Positions 24,467 to 33,327 of a stretch of 33,680 bases of DNA are shown in pieces (position 1 is the first letter of the stretch; every line of letters begins with the position of its first letter). The stretch covers positions 1 through 33,680 of the forward strand of contig JAHDCC010000011.1 in the NCBI GenBank assembly GCA_020630065.1, read 5' to 3'. This DNA is from Acidimicrobiales bacterium. Lineage in GTDB: Bacteria; Actinomycetota; Acidimicrobiia; Acidimicrobiales; SZUA-35. The notes below the pieces were generated by a model. That model was given only the letters and a program-made list of their open reading frames with translations. It was not told the DNA's origin and made no database searches. Position numbers and translations under genes: made by a program.

Positions 24467-26124
24467 GTCTGGGTTCCTTCTAAAGATGTAGCTTCAGCTG
24501 TCTGTTTCGCCAGATCTAACAGTTTTCGTTTGTCGATCTTGCCTCGTGTTGTTCGAGGGAGTTCGTCGATGGCGTACACGGCGCTCGGTACACAGTAGTA
24601 AGGCAGTGCAGTCGCGACCTGGGCTTGAGCCTGTGCCGGGTCGACGGTACTTGGGGCTACGAACGCGACCAGATGTCGACTGTCTAGTTTGAGCGTCACC
24701 GCCGCTTTGCAGTGATTGACCGATTCAAGAACCGTTGATACCGAATCGAGTTCGACTCTAAAGCCACGAATTTTGACTTGATCGTCGGTGCGTCCATGGT
24801 GTTCCAGTTCGCCGTCCACGGTCCAGCGGCCTAAGTCTCGTGTGCGGAACATCATCTTTCCGGATCCGAGGAATGGGTCCGGCTTGTACCGCTCGGTCGT
24901 TAGCAGAGCGTTGTTGAGATAACCCGATGTTACACAGTCGCCTCCGGCCCACATTTCGCCGACCTCTCCGACCGGTAGCGGTTGTAGATCCTCATCGAGG
25001 ATATAAACAGTGTTGTTCGGAGTCGGTGTCCCAATAGTTAATGTTGCCTCTGCTGGATCGTACCGCTTGATCGTATTGACGATAGTGGTTTCGGTCGGTC
25101 CGCAAGAGTTGTGGAAGGTGGCGAACGCACTCCACGTGTCGGCTAACGGTTGGGGGCAGGGTTCGCCTGCGACGGCGACGATTGAGGCTCGTTGGCAATT
25201 CGCTGGGTTTAGCGACCCGAGGACCGACGGGGTAGCGATGATGACGTCGGCCTGACTGGCCGTCTCTTCGATGTCGCTTCCCCTGATAAGTAATCTCGCT
25301 CCATTGGTGAGCGCCCCCAGTGTTTCCCATGCCGCCATATCGAATGAGATGCTTAGAATTTGGGCGACCGTCATGCCTGGTTCTATGCCGAGGTTGCCGG
25401 GTTTGGTGAGAAGGATGTTGCAGAGGTTTCGGTGTGAAACTCGAACCCCGTTCGGGGCACCCGTTGTACCCGAGGTAAACAGTACGAAACAGTCATCGTC
25501 GGGCATTCCCATCTCATCCAAGGCTGTAGTCGGCTGAACTGAGTTGGAACCCCGAGTGGTGGCGACTGCTGCGTCGATTGGGATCACGACAGTGCTTTCG
25601 ATCGTTGGAACCAGTTTTAGATGTGATGAGGTCGTGAGAATGACGGTGGCTTTGGTCTGTTCAACGACGTGACGTAGCTGCGATTCAGGGGCGACCATCA
25701 CATCTTGTGGAACGTAGGTTGCTCCCGTCTTCAGCGTCGCTAAGATGCCAACCACCATAGGGATGGAACGCCTTAGGAATAGCGCTACGTTGTCTCCTCG
25801 TTTGACCCCTTCGTTGACGAGCACAGCAGCGAGATGGTTTGATTGTTCTTCGAGCTCGGCGTAGGTGATCGACGTTCCGAGATGCTCCACTGCGGTGGCG
25901 GTTGGTTGACGAGCTGCCCAATAGCCAAACGCCCGGTGGATCAATACGTGGTCGGGTTTGGACGATGGGCCGACACCGAATGAGGTGAATAGTTCTTGAT
26001 CTGTGGGCGAAAGGTTCGATATCGAATCGGGCCTTATCGTCAACCCTTGTGAAGGTTCAGTACGGGGATCTGGGGGTGGAGCTGTCATGTCGGTTGTGGG
26101 TGGTGCAGTGCTGGCGGTGATCAT
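24463..26124 (-). CDS. NRPS-like amino-acid adenylation protein without carrier domain
   Basis: The 553-residue ANL-superfamily enzyme has core motifs A3 FTSGTTGAPNGV (216-227), A4 FDMAAWE (261-267), A5 NSCGPTETT (339-347), A7 FRTRDLGRW (426-434), A8 GRTDDQVKIRGFRVEL and A10 RTTRGKIDKRKL with K529. Asp262 at the position of GrsA D235 suggests an alpha-amino acid substrate. My hand-aligned specificity code is D-M-W-A-A-A-S-I-V-K, approximate. Two usually fixed residues differ: Asn225 replaces the A3 Lys, and Arg429 replaces Gly in A7. The protein ends soon after A10, so no thiolation or reductase domain is present. Start ATG 26124 with AAAGAG 5 nt upstream. It heads the three-gene operon. Confidence 0.85.
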   Translation of the reverse strand: MITASTAPPTTDMTAPPPDPRTEPSQGLTIRPDSISNLSPTDQELFTSFGVGPSSKPDHVLIHRAFGYWAARQPTATAVEHLGTSITYAELEEQSNHLAAVLVNEGVKRGDNVALFLRRSIPMVVGILATLKTGATYVPQDVMVAPESQLRHVVEQTKATVILTTSSHLKLVPTIESTVVIPIDAAVATTRGSNSVQPTTALDEMGMPDDDCFVLFTSGTTGAPNGVRVSHRNLCNILLTKPGNLGIEPGMTVAQILSISFDMAAWETLGALTNGARLLIRGSDIEETASQADVIIATPSVLGSLNPANCQRASIVAVAGEPCPQPLADTWSAFATFHNSCGPTETTIVNTIKRYDPAEATLTIGTPTPNNTVYILDEDLQPLPVGEVGEMWAGGDCVTSGYLNNALLTTERYKPDPFLGSGKMMFRTRDLGRWTVDGELEHHGRTDDQVKIRGFRVELDSVSTVLESVNHCKAAVTLKLDSRHLVAFVAPSTVDPAQAQAQVATALPYYCVPSAVYAIDELPRTTRGKIDKRKLLDLAKQTAEATSLEGTQT

Positions 26125-26472
26125 AAGACTCTTTCATAGACGGAGATGAGTAGTTGTGACAGACCAACCAACAGGCAACGGTAGCGACAGCGTTCCGAGT
26201 GCTCGTATTGTTCACCAGCTTGAAAGAGCCATTAACTAGTGCTGAATAATCCCTGTTTTATTTGACAGCAATTCCTAACGTCGAATCCGGGTTTGAGTCA
26301 TGTATTGCGACGCGTAAAACCCCCACCAGGTTGCGGGATCGTCGGGGTATCGGCGAACGAGATAGTTGAAGCGTGCCTATGGCGGTAGCCGTTGACGGTG
26401 ATGTTCGTTCTGGTGAAGGAGAGGGTAAGATCCAGTCGACGATTGATTAGCCTAATTTGGAGGAATTGGCGG
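26125..26472. promoter_or_regulatory. Divergent promoter region, adenylation operon versus RDD gene
   Basis: 348 bp without a credible gene. On the minus strand TTGCTG (as CAGCAA at 26266-26271) and TATTCA (as TGAATA at 26243-26248) are 17 bp apart and could be the operon promoter, leaving a leader of over 100 nt. On the plus strand TTGACA at 26262-26267 is a perfect -35 but has no good -10 partner. I see no strong inverted repeat. Confidence 0.35.
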
Positions 26473-27180
26473 ATGAATTCAACGGGTAGCCCATCTCCTG
26501 GTTGGTACCAAGCTGAAGCCGACCCGCCTGGTACCGAACGGTACTGGGACGGCTCTGTCTGGACGAACGAAAGTCGTCTGTCGGGCACCCCGTTCTCGTT
26601 GCCTGACCTAGTTCAGGGTGCTCCTCAAGGCCAGCATTTCATCGAATCCAATCTCGCAGGGTTAGGTAACCGGGTAGGCGCTCGTGCTCTTGACGTGATT
26701 GTGTGGTTCATCATTGGCTTGATACTGCAAGCGCCACTGTTTTTTATTGTCGGTTCAGAGGCAGTTGACGCCCAGGTCGAAGGTGTGCGTCTACCCCTAT
26801 GGGTTTCGCTGGTGCAGGTGGGTGCGGCCGTGGTGCAGCTGGCCGTAATCGTTGCCTACGAGGCGCTACTAACAAAGATGTATACCTCGACGTTAGGTAA
26901 GAAGGTTACGAGCACCAAGATCGTAAAACTCGACGGGTCGCCGTTAACGTTTGTTGATCACATAAAGCGTTTGTCGCCATATATTGTTGTGGTTCTGATC
27001 GGGACCATCACTTCTAGTTTCGTACCTCAAGACCCGGCAATCGTCGTCGTCTTATCGATCGTTGTTGCCGCAGTGCAGTTTCTTATAGGCGTAGCAGGAA
27101 TTGCCATGGTCGCCTCTGACGACAGTGAACAGGCTCTTTGGGACAAGATTTCAAAGACCACGGTTATTCACAACCGGTGA
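26473..27180 (+). CDS. DUF2510-RDD family membrane protein
   Basis: 235 residues. The N-terminal DUF2510 module is seen in PGWYQAEADPPGTERYWDG followed by SVWT (about 9-31), a small tryptophan-rich domain common in Actinomycetota membrane proteins. The RDD domain follows from about residue 60, with NRVGARALDVIVWFIIG, the second helix after a polar loop, and TLGKKVTSTKIVKLDG before the last two helices. RDD proteins are small integral membrane proteins of poorly known function, some implicated in ion exchange. ATG at 26473 has GGAGG nearby; the frame is open from 26392, but this start gives the complete DUF2510 motif. Confidence 0.85.
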   Translation: MNSTGSPSPGWYQAEADPPGTERYWDGSVWTNESRLSGTPFSLPDLVQGAPQGQHFIESNLAGLGNRVGARALDVIVWFIIGLILQAPLFFIVGSEAVDAQVEGVRLPLWVSLVQVGAAVVQLAVIVAYEALLTKMYTSTLGKKVTSTKIVKLDGSPLTFVDHIKRLSPYIVVVLIGTITSSFVPQDPAIVVVLSIVVAAVQFLIGVAGIAMVASDDSEQALWDKISKTTVIHNR

Positions 27181-27232
27181 GGTCTAGAGGTTCAAGGTTT
27201 GAAGCTGTTCTCTTGAAGTCGAGTTAGACACA

Positions 27233-27274
27233 AACATCCAGGCCGGTTCGGTTCGAACGCGAAGCCTGGGTGTT
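27233..27274. terminator. Bidirectional terminator between the RDD gene and pgi
   Basis: AACATCCAGGC (27233-27243) pairs with GCCTGGGTGTT (27264-27274) over 11 bp including one T-G wobble, with a smaller GTTCG/CGAAC hairpin in the loop. It sits between two convergent genes. GTGTTTAGTGTT follows on the plus strand. Confidence 0.6.
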
Positions 27275-27291
27275 TAGTGTTCAGAGTTGGG

Positions 27292-28884
27292 TTACCGGTT
27301 GTTCTTGTACCACGAGATTAACGAGCTAGTTGAACTGTCGTGATCGCCTGTAGTGTCGTCGGCTAGTTCTCCTGCGATGGTTGTGGCAAGGACTTTACCT
27401 AACTCGACTCCGAACTGGTCAAACGAGTTGACTCCCCAGATGACCCCTTGAACGAATACTTTGTGTTCGTAGAGGGCAATCAATTGCCCGAGCACACGTG
27501 GGCTTAACGTTTCAGACAAGATGGTGGTTGTTGGTCGGTTACCTTCGAACGTTCGGGCAGGGTCATCGTGGTTTTGTCCGAACGCTAATGCTTCGGTTTG
27601 GGCGAAGAAGTTTGCCATTAGTAGATCGTGGTGCTCGCCGATGGGGTCACTTGGTTTAGCGAAACCGATGAAGTCGCACGGAATGAGGCGGGTGCCTTGA
27701 TGGATCAACTGGTAGAAGGCGTGTTGCCCATTAGTGCCCGGTTCACCCCAAATGATTGGGCCGGTGTCGTAGTCGACAACGTCGCCTTCGGCTGTCACGC
27801 TTTTGCCGTTGCTTTCCATGTCGAGCTGTTGAAGGTAGGCCGGGAATCGAGCTAGATGGTCGGAATAGGGTAGAACTGCGTGAGATGCAGCGTCGAAGAA
27901 ATTGGAGTACCAAACCCCTAGTAACGCCATCATGACTGGAGCGTTTTGTTCGAGCGGAGCGGTTCGGAAATGGGTGTCGATGTCGTGGAGCCCGCCGAGG
28001 AATTCTCGGAACTGATCTGGCCCGATCGCCAACATGAGGGATAAACCAACAGCGGAGCCGACGGAGTAGCGTCCGCCGACCCAGTCCCAAAATCCGAACA
28101 TGTTGTTGGTGTCGATCCCGAAATCGGCGACACGCGAAGCGTTGGTCGACACGGCGACAAAATGTTTGGCGACGGCGTCGGCCCCTAACGCATCGGTCAA
28201 CCAGGTGCGGGCTGTGCGAGCGTTGGTTAACGTTTCGATCGTTCCGAAAGTTTTGGAAACGACGATGAACAGTGTCGTCGCCGGGTTTAGATCCCGGACA
28301 GCTTCGGCTACGTCGGTAGGGTCGATGTTTGAAACGAAGCGAACACACAGATCACGGTCGGAGTGGGGGCGAAGGGCCTGATATGCCATCGCCGGTCCAA
28401 GATCTGACCCTCCGATTCCGATATTCACAATGGCTGTTATTTTTTCGCCGGTCGCTCCAACCCACTCGCCGTTGCGTACTGCTGTCGCGAATGTGGCCAT
28501 CTGGTCAATAACGTGATGAACATCGTCAACGACTTCTTGTGGGCCAGATTCGGTGGCGAGGGTGAGTTTATCGGTCGCCGGGCGGCGCAGAGCGGTGTGA
28601 AGGACCGAACGGTTCTCGGTCACGTTTATCGGGTCGCCAGCGAACATTTGGTCGCGTTTCGTTTCGACTCCGGCCTGCTGAGCTAGTTCTGTGAGTGCGG
28701 CGACAACTTCAGGGGTGATGCGGTGCTTGGAGAAATCGATGTGAAGGTCGGCGGCTTCGAACGTGTAGCGGCCTGCTCGTTCACTGTCTGAGGCAAAAAG
28801 GTCTCGTATGTGAGTGGTTTTGTGTTCATCAGCTAGGTTGACGAGGGTTTGCCAGGATGAGAGTTGCGTAGTTTTAGTAGACAT
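27292..28884 (-). CDS. pgi: Glucose-6-phosphate isomerase
   Basis: The 530-residue cytosolic enzyme interconverts glucose 6-phosphate and fructose 6-phosphate. It shows [20 protein letters not shown], the PGI signature 1 region [19 protein letters not shown], the catalytic [11 protein letters not shown] Glu region and signature 2 [15 protein letters not shown]. The length matches the long bacterial/eukaryotic form. ATG at 28884 is the natural start. No ribosome site is evident, and TAATCT a few bases upstream on the minus strand may be a -10 for a leaderless transcript. It diverges from the cyclase regulator gene. Confidence 0.96.
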   Translation of the reverse strand: MSTKTTQLSSWQTLVNLADEHKTTHIRDLFASDSERAGRYTFEAADLHIDFSKHRITPEVVAALTELAQQAGVETKRDQMFAGDPINVTENRSVLHTALRRPATDKLTLATESGPQEVVDDVHHVIDQMATFATAVRNGEWVGATGEKITAIVNIGIGGSDLGPAMAYQALRPHSDRDLCVRFVSNIDPTDVAEAVRDLNPATTLFIVVSKTFGTIETLTNARTARTWLTDALGADAVAKHFVAVSTNASRVADFGIDTNNMFGFWDWVGGRYSVGSAVGLSLMLAIGPDQFREFLGGLHDIDTHFRTAPLEQNAPVMMALLGVWYSNFFDAASHAVLPYSDHLARFPAYLQQLDMESNGKSVTAEGDVVDYDTGPIIWGEPGTNGQHAFYQLIHQGTRLIPCDFIGFAKPSDPIGEHHDLLMANFFAQTEALAFGQNHDDPARTFEGNRPTTTILSETLSPRVLGQLIALYEHKVFVQGVIWGVNSFDQFGVELGKVLATTIAGELADDTTGDHDSSTSSLISWYKNNR

Positions 28885-28937
28885 CGAAGATTAGCCTACT
28901 GCCAGAACCAGGTAGCGACCAGTTGGCTGACAAGGTG

Positions 28938-28960
28938 ACAGTTGTCTTTGTTGCAACTGT
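28938..28960. promoter_or_regulatory. Inverted repeat between pgi and the cyclase gene
   Basis: ACAGTTG (28938-28944) and CAACTGT (28954-28960) form a 7-bp perfect inverted repeat with a 9-bp spacer, midway in the 130-bp divergent gap. It could bind a regulator of either gene. TAGGCT at 29002-29007 is a plausible -10 for a leaderless start of the cyclase gene at 29015. Confidence 0.35.
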
Positions 28961-29014
28961 GGTTCATGGTTACTTTGCGTGCCACTGCTTCCTTACTGAA
29001 TTAGGCTGTAGGTA

Positions 29015-32000
29015 ATGACGTGTTCTGCCTGTGGCTCCGAAGTGTCACCTAATGATAGGTTCTGCTCACGATGTGGATCTTCCTTGTCGGTCGCAGACGA
29101 AGAGCGTCGCGTCATCTCGGTTTTGTTTGCCGATATTGTCGGCTTCACCACGTTGGCTGAGCGGTTAGACCCTGAAGAGGTTAAACGCCTGGTCGATCGC
29201 TGGTTTAAGCGCCTTACCGAAGACATTAACTCGTTCGGTGGTGTGGTAGATAAAGTTCTCGGTGATGCCATTGTTGCCTTGTTTGGTGCGCCGGTCGCTC
29301 ACGAAGATGATGCTGAACGGGCGGTTCGGGCTGCTTTAAAGATGCAAAGCTCTCTTCAGGAGTTGGCGGTTGAGTTTGGGGCGATCGAGATGCGGATCGG
29401 TATTAACACCGGTCAGGTCTTAGTTGGGACATCCACCGGCGGCGACTATACCGCTATGGGAGATGTGATGAATTCTGCCGCCCGACTTCAGGGTTTGGCA
29501 GAGCCGGGTCAAATTCTGGTCGGGGCAAACACACATAGCGCCACTAAAGACGCCATCCGCTATGACGCTGCCGGTATGTTAAAGGCCAAAGGGCGGGAAG
29601 ATTTACTGGAAACCTGGATCGCTACCGAGACGACTCGCACTCCGGGCACTCACCGTCAACGCGAAGGGGCCTTTGTCGGTAGGGATAATGAAGTTCAGCT
29701 GTTGATGGCTCAAAGCCGGTTAGCGGTCGAACGTTCACAGGCACAGATGGCGCTGATTTTGGGCGAAGCCGGTTTGGGAAAGACCAGGCTTGTACAACAC
29801 ACCGCTAACTCGTTATCCGAACAATACGATGCCCTTTTAATTCGAGGTCGATGTGTTCCGTATGGGGTCGCCAATGTGTGGTGGCCGCTGGCTGACATTA
29901 CTCGCCAGATTTTCGGATTCGAAATCGACCAGTCGCAAACTCATGTTGAGAAAGAACTAAATAACCAGCTGTCGGCTCGGTTCGGCACTGACCACCCTAA
30001 CTACGACCGATTCTTTACTAGTATTTTGCATGCGTTGGGTTATGACACGGCGCTTCGCGGCGGGTACCGTAACCGCAACCGGTCGGAAGTTTTGTTTGCT
30101 ACGGCGTCACTCTTTTCGAGTTTGTTAGAGGAGCGACCTTTGGTGGTCGTGTTGGCCGACATGCATTGGGCTGCCGACGCTATTTGGCTGCTACTCGACC
30201 ATCTGATGGAGCAGCTGAGCGGGAAGCGTCTGATGGTGTTGTTGACGGCGCGTGAGGTAGAAAGCGACGTGCTGCATTCGGTTCATCGCCGTTTGTCGGT
30301 CACACATCTCGGACCACTCGACGAAGAATCGTCCCGACGCTTGCTTAGCGATTTCGCCCCGGATTTGCCGCCAGCGATGGCTAAAGATTTGGTGCACAGA
30401 GCGGGAGGTAACCCGTTTTTCCTCGAAGAGCTAGCAGGCCTTGTGCGGTCGCAGGGAATGGACGAGAAATCGTTTGCCGTTGGTTCGGGTACGGATCGAC
30501 TGGCCGAGCTTCCTGATTCTCTTAGAGGGATTGTGGCTGCCCGGGTCGATAATCTTAACGCCCGGGAACGTGCTGTTCTTGAGGGTGCCGCCGTGATCGG
30601 AAGTAGCGGCCGTATTCGTCATTTGCAGATCATGTCCGATCAGTCTCACGGTGATGGTGACATTACGCCAACCCTTGAATTGCTGGAACAGAAAGGTCTA
30701 CTTTCGCTCGACGGTAGCCGATACTCATTTAAGTCCGATGTCGTGCGAGATGTCGCATACGGGACGATCACCAAAGCGGTTCGAGCGAAACGTCACTACG
30801 ACTTTGCCGAGCATTTAGCATCGACACAGACCGGTGGCATCAGAAACTCGGTTGTGGTGGCGATCGCAGACCATTATCGAGCAGCAGCTGAACTGTCATC
30901 TGAGCTATCTTCGGTTGGTTCGACCGACCGGCTCGATGCCAAAGAAAAAGCTCTCTTCTGGCTACGTCAAGCGGGTGATCGGGCGTTAGCGGTGGATCAA
31001 CCCGTTCAGGCCGCCAAATGGTTTTCTTATGGGGTGGCGATGGCTACCGATCCGGTTACCGCTGTCGACTTTTTGTACGGTCGGGCGTCGGCTCGTTGTG
31101 AAGTGCACGACATCCGAGGTTCGAAGGCTGATCTTGATCGTCTGGATGAACTAGTTGTTGATCCCAAGATGAAGGCTAAAGTCTTGATGATTCGCGGCGA
31201 CACGGATCGCAAAGCCGGGGATCTTGATCTGGCATCTTCTCGTCTTCGTGAGGCTGCTGATCGACTTGGCGTTCTGGGCAGCTATAACGACCAGGCAAAA
31301 GCTCTTCGTCTGCTTGGGTTGGCTGAAATGCGCCGTCTCGACGGCAGTCTCGCTCATCAGGCGTTGGAGGCTTCACGACGGGTGGCCGCCGACGCTGGGG
31401 ATAAAGGGGGAGAAGCGTGGGCGTTGCAAAGTTTGGCCTGGTTAGCGTTTCGTTATGGCCGCACGATCGAAGCTAAAGGTTTAGTTGACGATGCTATGCG
31501 GGTGTTTGAGGAACTCGGTGATCGAGGTGGCTTGACCCGCACAAAGAGTATCGATGCGTGGGTGGCCTTTCACCAAGGTCGAGCTGGTGATGCCCAGCTT
31601 CTAGTCGATGAGGTTTTGCCCGAAACTCGGCGTCGAGGTGACCCCTGGTCTGAAGGTTTGACACTGAACTTGGCGGCTTCGCTTAAACTGTGGTCAGGTC
31701 AAGCCGCCGATGCCTATGAGCTGGCTCGGCAATCTCAAGAGGTAGCGAAAGACTCTGACGCCCCGAACGTGATCGCTCAGGCCCGAGCGTTGGAAGGCCG
31801 GTCTCTTGTTTCGTTGGGCCGTGTCGCCGAAGGTGTTGAAGTGTTGGAGGCCGCCTACGTTCACGCCGATCGGGTCGATAGTAAAGAAAGTCGACGGCTA
31901 GCGGCAGCCAGTAACTGCGCGTCGGCTGCCCGTTTAGGCGAGCCTGAGCGGGCGTTGCTGTGGGCCAATCGGTACACCGGTATTAGTAAAGCTCCGGCCG

Positions 32001-32497
32001 TGGTCGGTGAGGTTGATTTGACGGTGTCGTGGGCGTTGGCTCTGCTGCAACGAGGTGAACTGGGCGAGGCGATCAAAAAACTCGAATGGGTTGGGTTAGA
32101 GCAAAGCCAAACCGCTGACTACTACGGGCTTGCGACGGCCGCTGTGTTGGAAGCAGCGCAAGGCCATGTCAGCCATGCTGAACGGTATATCGATCAAGTT
32201 TTGATTGGTCGGGCGACGTATCTTGATCGTGTGTTAGCGATGTTGGCGTGGGCGGCGACTAAATACCAGATTGGTGATACCGAGGGCTGTCGAGATGCTA
32301 TTCGCGCCGCCCGAGACGAGGTTAGTGGTACCGATGACAGCACCACACCGTTGATGATTGATTTGGTCGCTGGTGTTTGCGGTTTGCGAGACTTGAAGAC
32401 CGCAGAGCAACAGATGCTTAATAGTGGACTTGAGCCGACCGGCTGGCGTACTGCCTGGGAGTTGGCGACGTCGCATCGCAAAGCCCCGACTGGTTAG
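29015..32497 (+). CDS. Class IIIb adenylate cyclase-AAA ATPase-TPR regulator
   Basis: 1160 residues. A zinc ribbon (C3, C6, C17, C20) precedes a class III cyclase domain with metal-binding D40 and D84, base-contacting K80, and transition-state N153 and R157. All catalytic positions are present. The second base-selecting position is Thr (T146), as in class IIIb cyclases that can respond to bicarbonate. An AAA_16/STAND-type ATPase follows, with P-loop GEAGLGKT (250-257) and Walker B LVVVLADMHWAADAIW. The C-terminal half is alpha-helical TPR-like repeats. The layout suggests a large signal integrator making cAMP in response to ligands bound by the TPR/ATPase part. AGG is only 2 nt before ATG, so the gene is probably leaderless. 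Confidence 0.9.
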   Translation: MTCSACGSEVSPNDRFCSRCGSSLSVADEERRVISVLFADIVGFTTLAERLDPEEVKRLVDRWFKRLTEDINSFGGVVDKVLGDAIVALFGAPVAHEDDAERAVRAALKMQSSLQELAVEFGAIEMRIGINTGQVLVGTSTGGDYTAMGDVMNSAARLQGLAEPGQILVGANTHSATKDAIRYDAAGMLKAKGREDLLETWIATETTRTPGTHRQREGAFVGRDNEVQLLMAQSRLAVERSQAQMALILGEAGLGKTRLVQHTANSLSEQYDALLIRGRCVPYGVANVWWPLADITRQIFGFEIDQSQTHVEKELNNQLSARFGTDHPNYDRFFTSILHALGYDTALRGGYRNRNRSEVLFATASLFSSLLEERPLVVVLADMHWAADAIWLLLDHLMEQLSGKRLMVLLTAREVESDVLHSVHRRLSVTHLGPLDEESSRRLLSDFAPDLPPAMAKDLVHRAGGNPFFLEELAGLVRSQGMDEKSFAVGSGTDRLAELPDSLRGIVAARVDNLNARERAVLEGAAVIGSSGRIRHLQIMSDQSHGDGDITPTLELLEQKGLLSLDGSRYSFKSDVVRDVAYGTITKAVRAKRHYDFAEHLASTQTGGIRNSVVVAIADHYRAAAELSSELSSVGSTDRLDAKEKALFWLRQAGDRALAVDQPVQAAKWFSYGVAMATDPVTAVDFLYGRASARCEVHDIRGSKADLDRLDELVVDPKMKAKVLMIRGDTDRKAGDLDLASSRLREAADRLGVLGSYNDQAKALRLLGLAEMRRLDGSLAHQALEASRRVAADAGDKGGEAWALQSLAWLAFRYGRTIEAKGLVDDAMRVFEELGDRGGLTRTKSIDAWVAFHQGRAGDAQLLVDEVLPETRRRGDPWSEGLTLNLAASLKLWSGQAADAYELARQSQEVAKDSDAPNVIAQARALEGRSLVSLGRVAEGVEVLEAAYVHADRVDSKESRRLAAASNCASAARLGEPERALLWANRYTGISKAPAVVGEVDLTVSWALALLQRGELGEAIKKLEWVGLEQSQTADYYGLATAAVLEAAQGHVSHAERYIDQVLIGRATYLDRVLAMLAWAATKYQIGDTEGCRDAIRAARDEVSGTDDSTTPLMIDLVAGVCGLRDLKTAEQQMLNSGLEPTGWRTAWELATSHRKAPTG

Positions 32498-32521
32498 CCA
32501 GCTGGTCGGCATAAGTAGTTG

Positions 32522-33157
32522 TTATAGGTTAGGTTGTTTGGTGGTTCGTAGGTATGGTTTGACGACTGTGACGTCGCCGTCGAACAGTTCGCTTGCCTCA
32601 TCGTTGCTGAGTGCTGGAGAGACGATAACGTCGTCGCCGTGTTCCCAGTTAACCGGTGTCGCTACTTTGTAGCCGTCGGTTAGCTGTAACGAATCGATCA
32701 CACGAAGGATCTCGTTAAAGTTACGGCCGGTCGACGCAGGGTAGGTCAGGGTGAGACGAACTTTGTTGGCTGGGTCGACGATGAAAACCGATCGTACGGT
32801 CATCGTGTTGTCAGCGTTCGGGTGGATCATTCCGTAGAGGTTGGCTACGGTGCGGTCGGGGTCTCCGATGATCGGAAAGTTGACTGCTGTTCCTTGAGTT
32901 TCCTCAATGTCGGCAGACCAGCCATTGTGGTCGTCGACCGTGTCGACGCTAAGAACAATAGCTTTCACGTTTCGTTTGTCGAATTCCTCTTTTAGTTTCG
33001 CCGTGTACCCAAGTTCGGTGGTGCAAACCGGGGTGTAGTCTTTGGGGTGCGAGAAGAAGACGGCCCACGAGTCTGCTTTCCAGTCGTGGAAGGTTATTTC
33101 GCCTTGAGTGGTTGGTGCGGTGAAGTTGGGGGCAACGTCGCCTAGTTGGATCGCCAT
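32522..33157 (-). CDS. 1-Cys peroxiredoxin (Prx6 type)
   Basis: The 211-residue thiol peroxidase reduces H2O2, organic hydroperoxides or peroxynitrite. The peroxidatic motif P38-x3-T42-x2-C45 is within SHPKDYTPVCTTELG, and the TTE/TELG form plus the long C-terminal arm (TPVNWEHGDDVIV) is typical of the Prx6 subfamily. There is no second conserved resolving Cys. The ATG at 33157 matches the family start MAIQLGDVAPNF; AAGGAG lies at 33167-33172 as ctcctt, somewhat far. The longer frame to 33238 reads through the leader hairpin and is not convincing. It converges with the cyclase gene. Confidence 0.93.
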   Translation of the reverse strand: MAIQLGDVAPNFTAPTTQGEITFHDWKADSWAVFFSHPKDYTPVCTTELGYTAKLKEEFDKRNVKAIVLSVDTVDDHNGWSADIEETQGTAVNFPIIGDPDRTVANLYGMIHPNADNTMTVRSVFIVDPANKVRLTLTYPASTGRNFNEILRVIDSLQLTDGYKVATPVNWEHGDDVIVSPALSNDEASELFDGDVTVVKPYLRTTKQPNL

Positions 33158-33181
33158 AGTAGGTAGTCTCCTTGTTCGGTT

Positions 33182-33209
33182 GCTGGGCGCCGTCACGGCG
33201 GCACCCAGC
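33182..33209 (-). promoter_or_regulatory. Leader hairpin upstream of the peroxiredoxin gene
   Basis: GCTGGG (33182-33187) and CCCAGC (33204-33209) enclose a GCCG/CGGC inner stem. It lies 25 bp upstream of the peroxiredoxin start and downstream of the SDR gene on the same strand. It may be the SDR terminator or part of the peroxiredoxin leader. Confidence 0.4.
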
Positions 33210-33327
33210 CCTGATTGCCTTTTTCTAGAAGCAGTCAAGCTGTGTTGATAAATAACCCTACAATCGTTCTGCTATTCCGAGTGCGATCAAGGTCACAAGC
33301 TTGGCTGGTTTCAGTTGGGTGATGCGG

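Noticed and set aside
27743-28348. A 201-residue minus-strand ORF within pgi in another frame
   Set aside because: It is an Arg/His/Ser-rich out-of-frame shadow; pgi is intact with all signatures in its own frame.
28866-28876. CGTAGTTTTAG at the start of pgi, matching the 17.3-kb hairpin arm
   Set aside because: It encodes conserved-position codons at the pgi N-terminus and is not in a stem; a chance match is likely.
32490-32505. CTGG/CCAG hairpin between the cyclase and peroxiredoxin genes as a terminator
   Set aside because: The stem is only 4 bp and no T tract follows; it is too weak to call.
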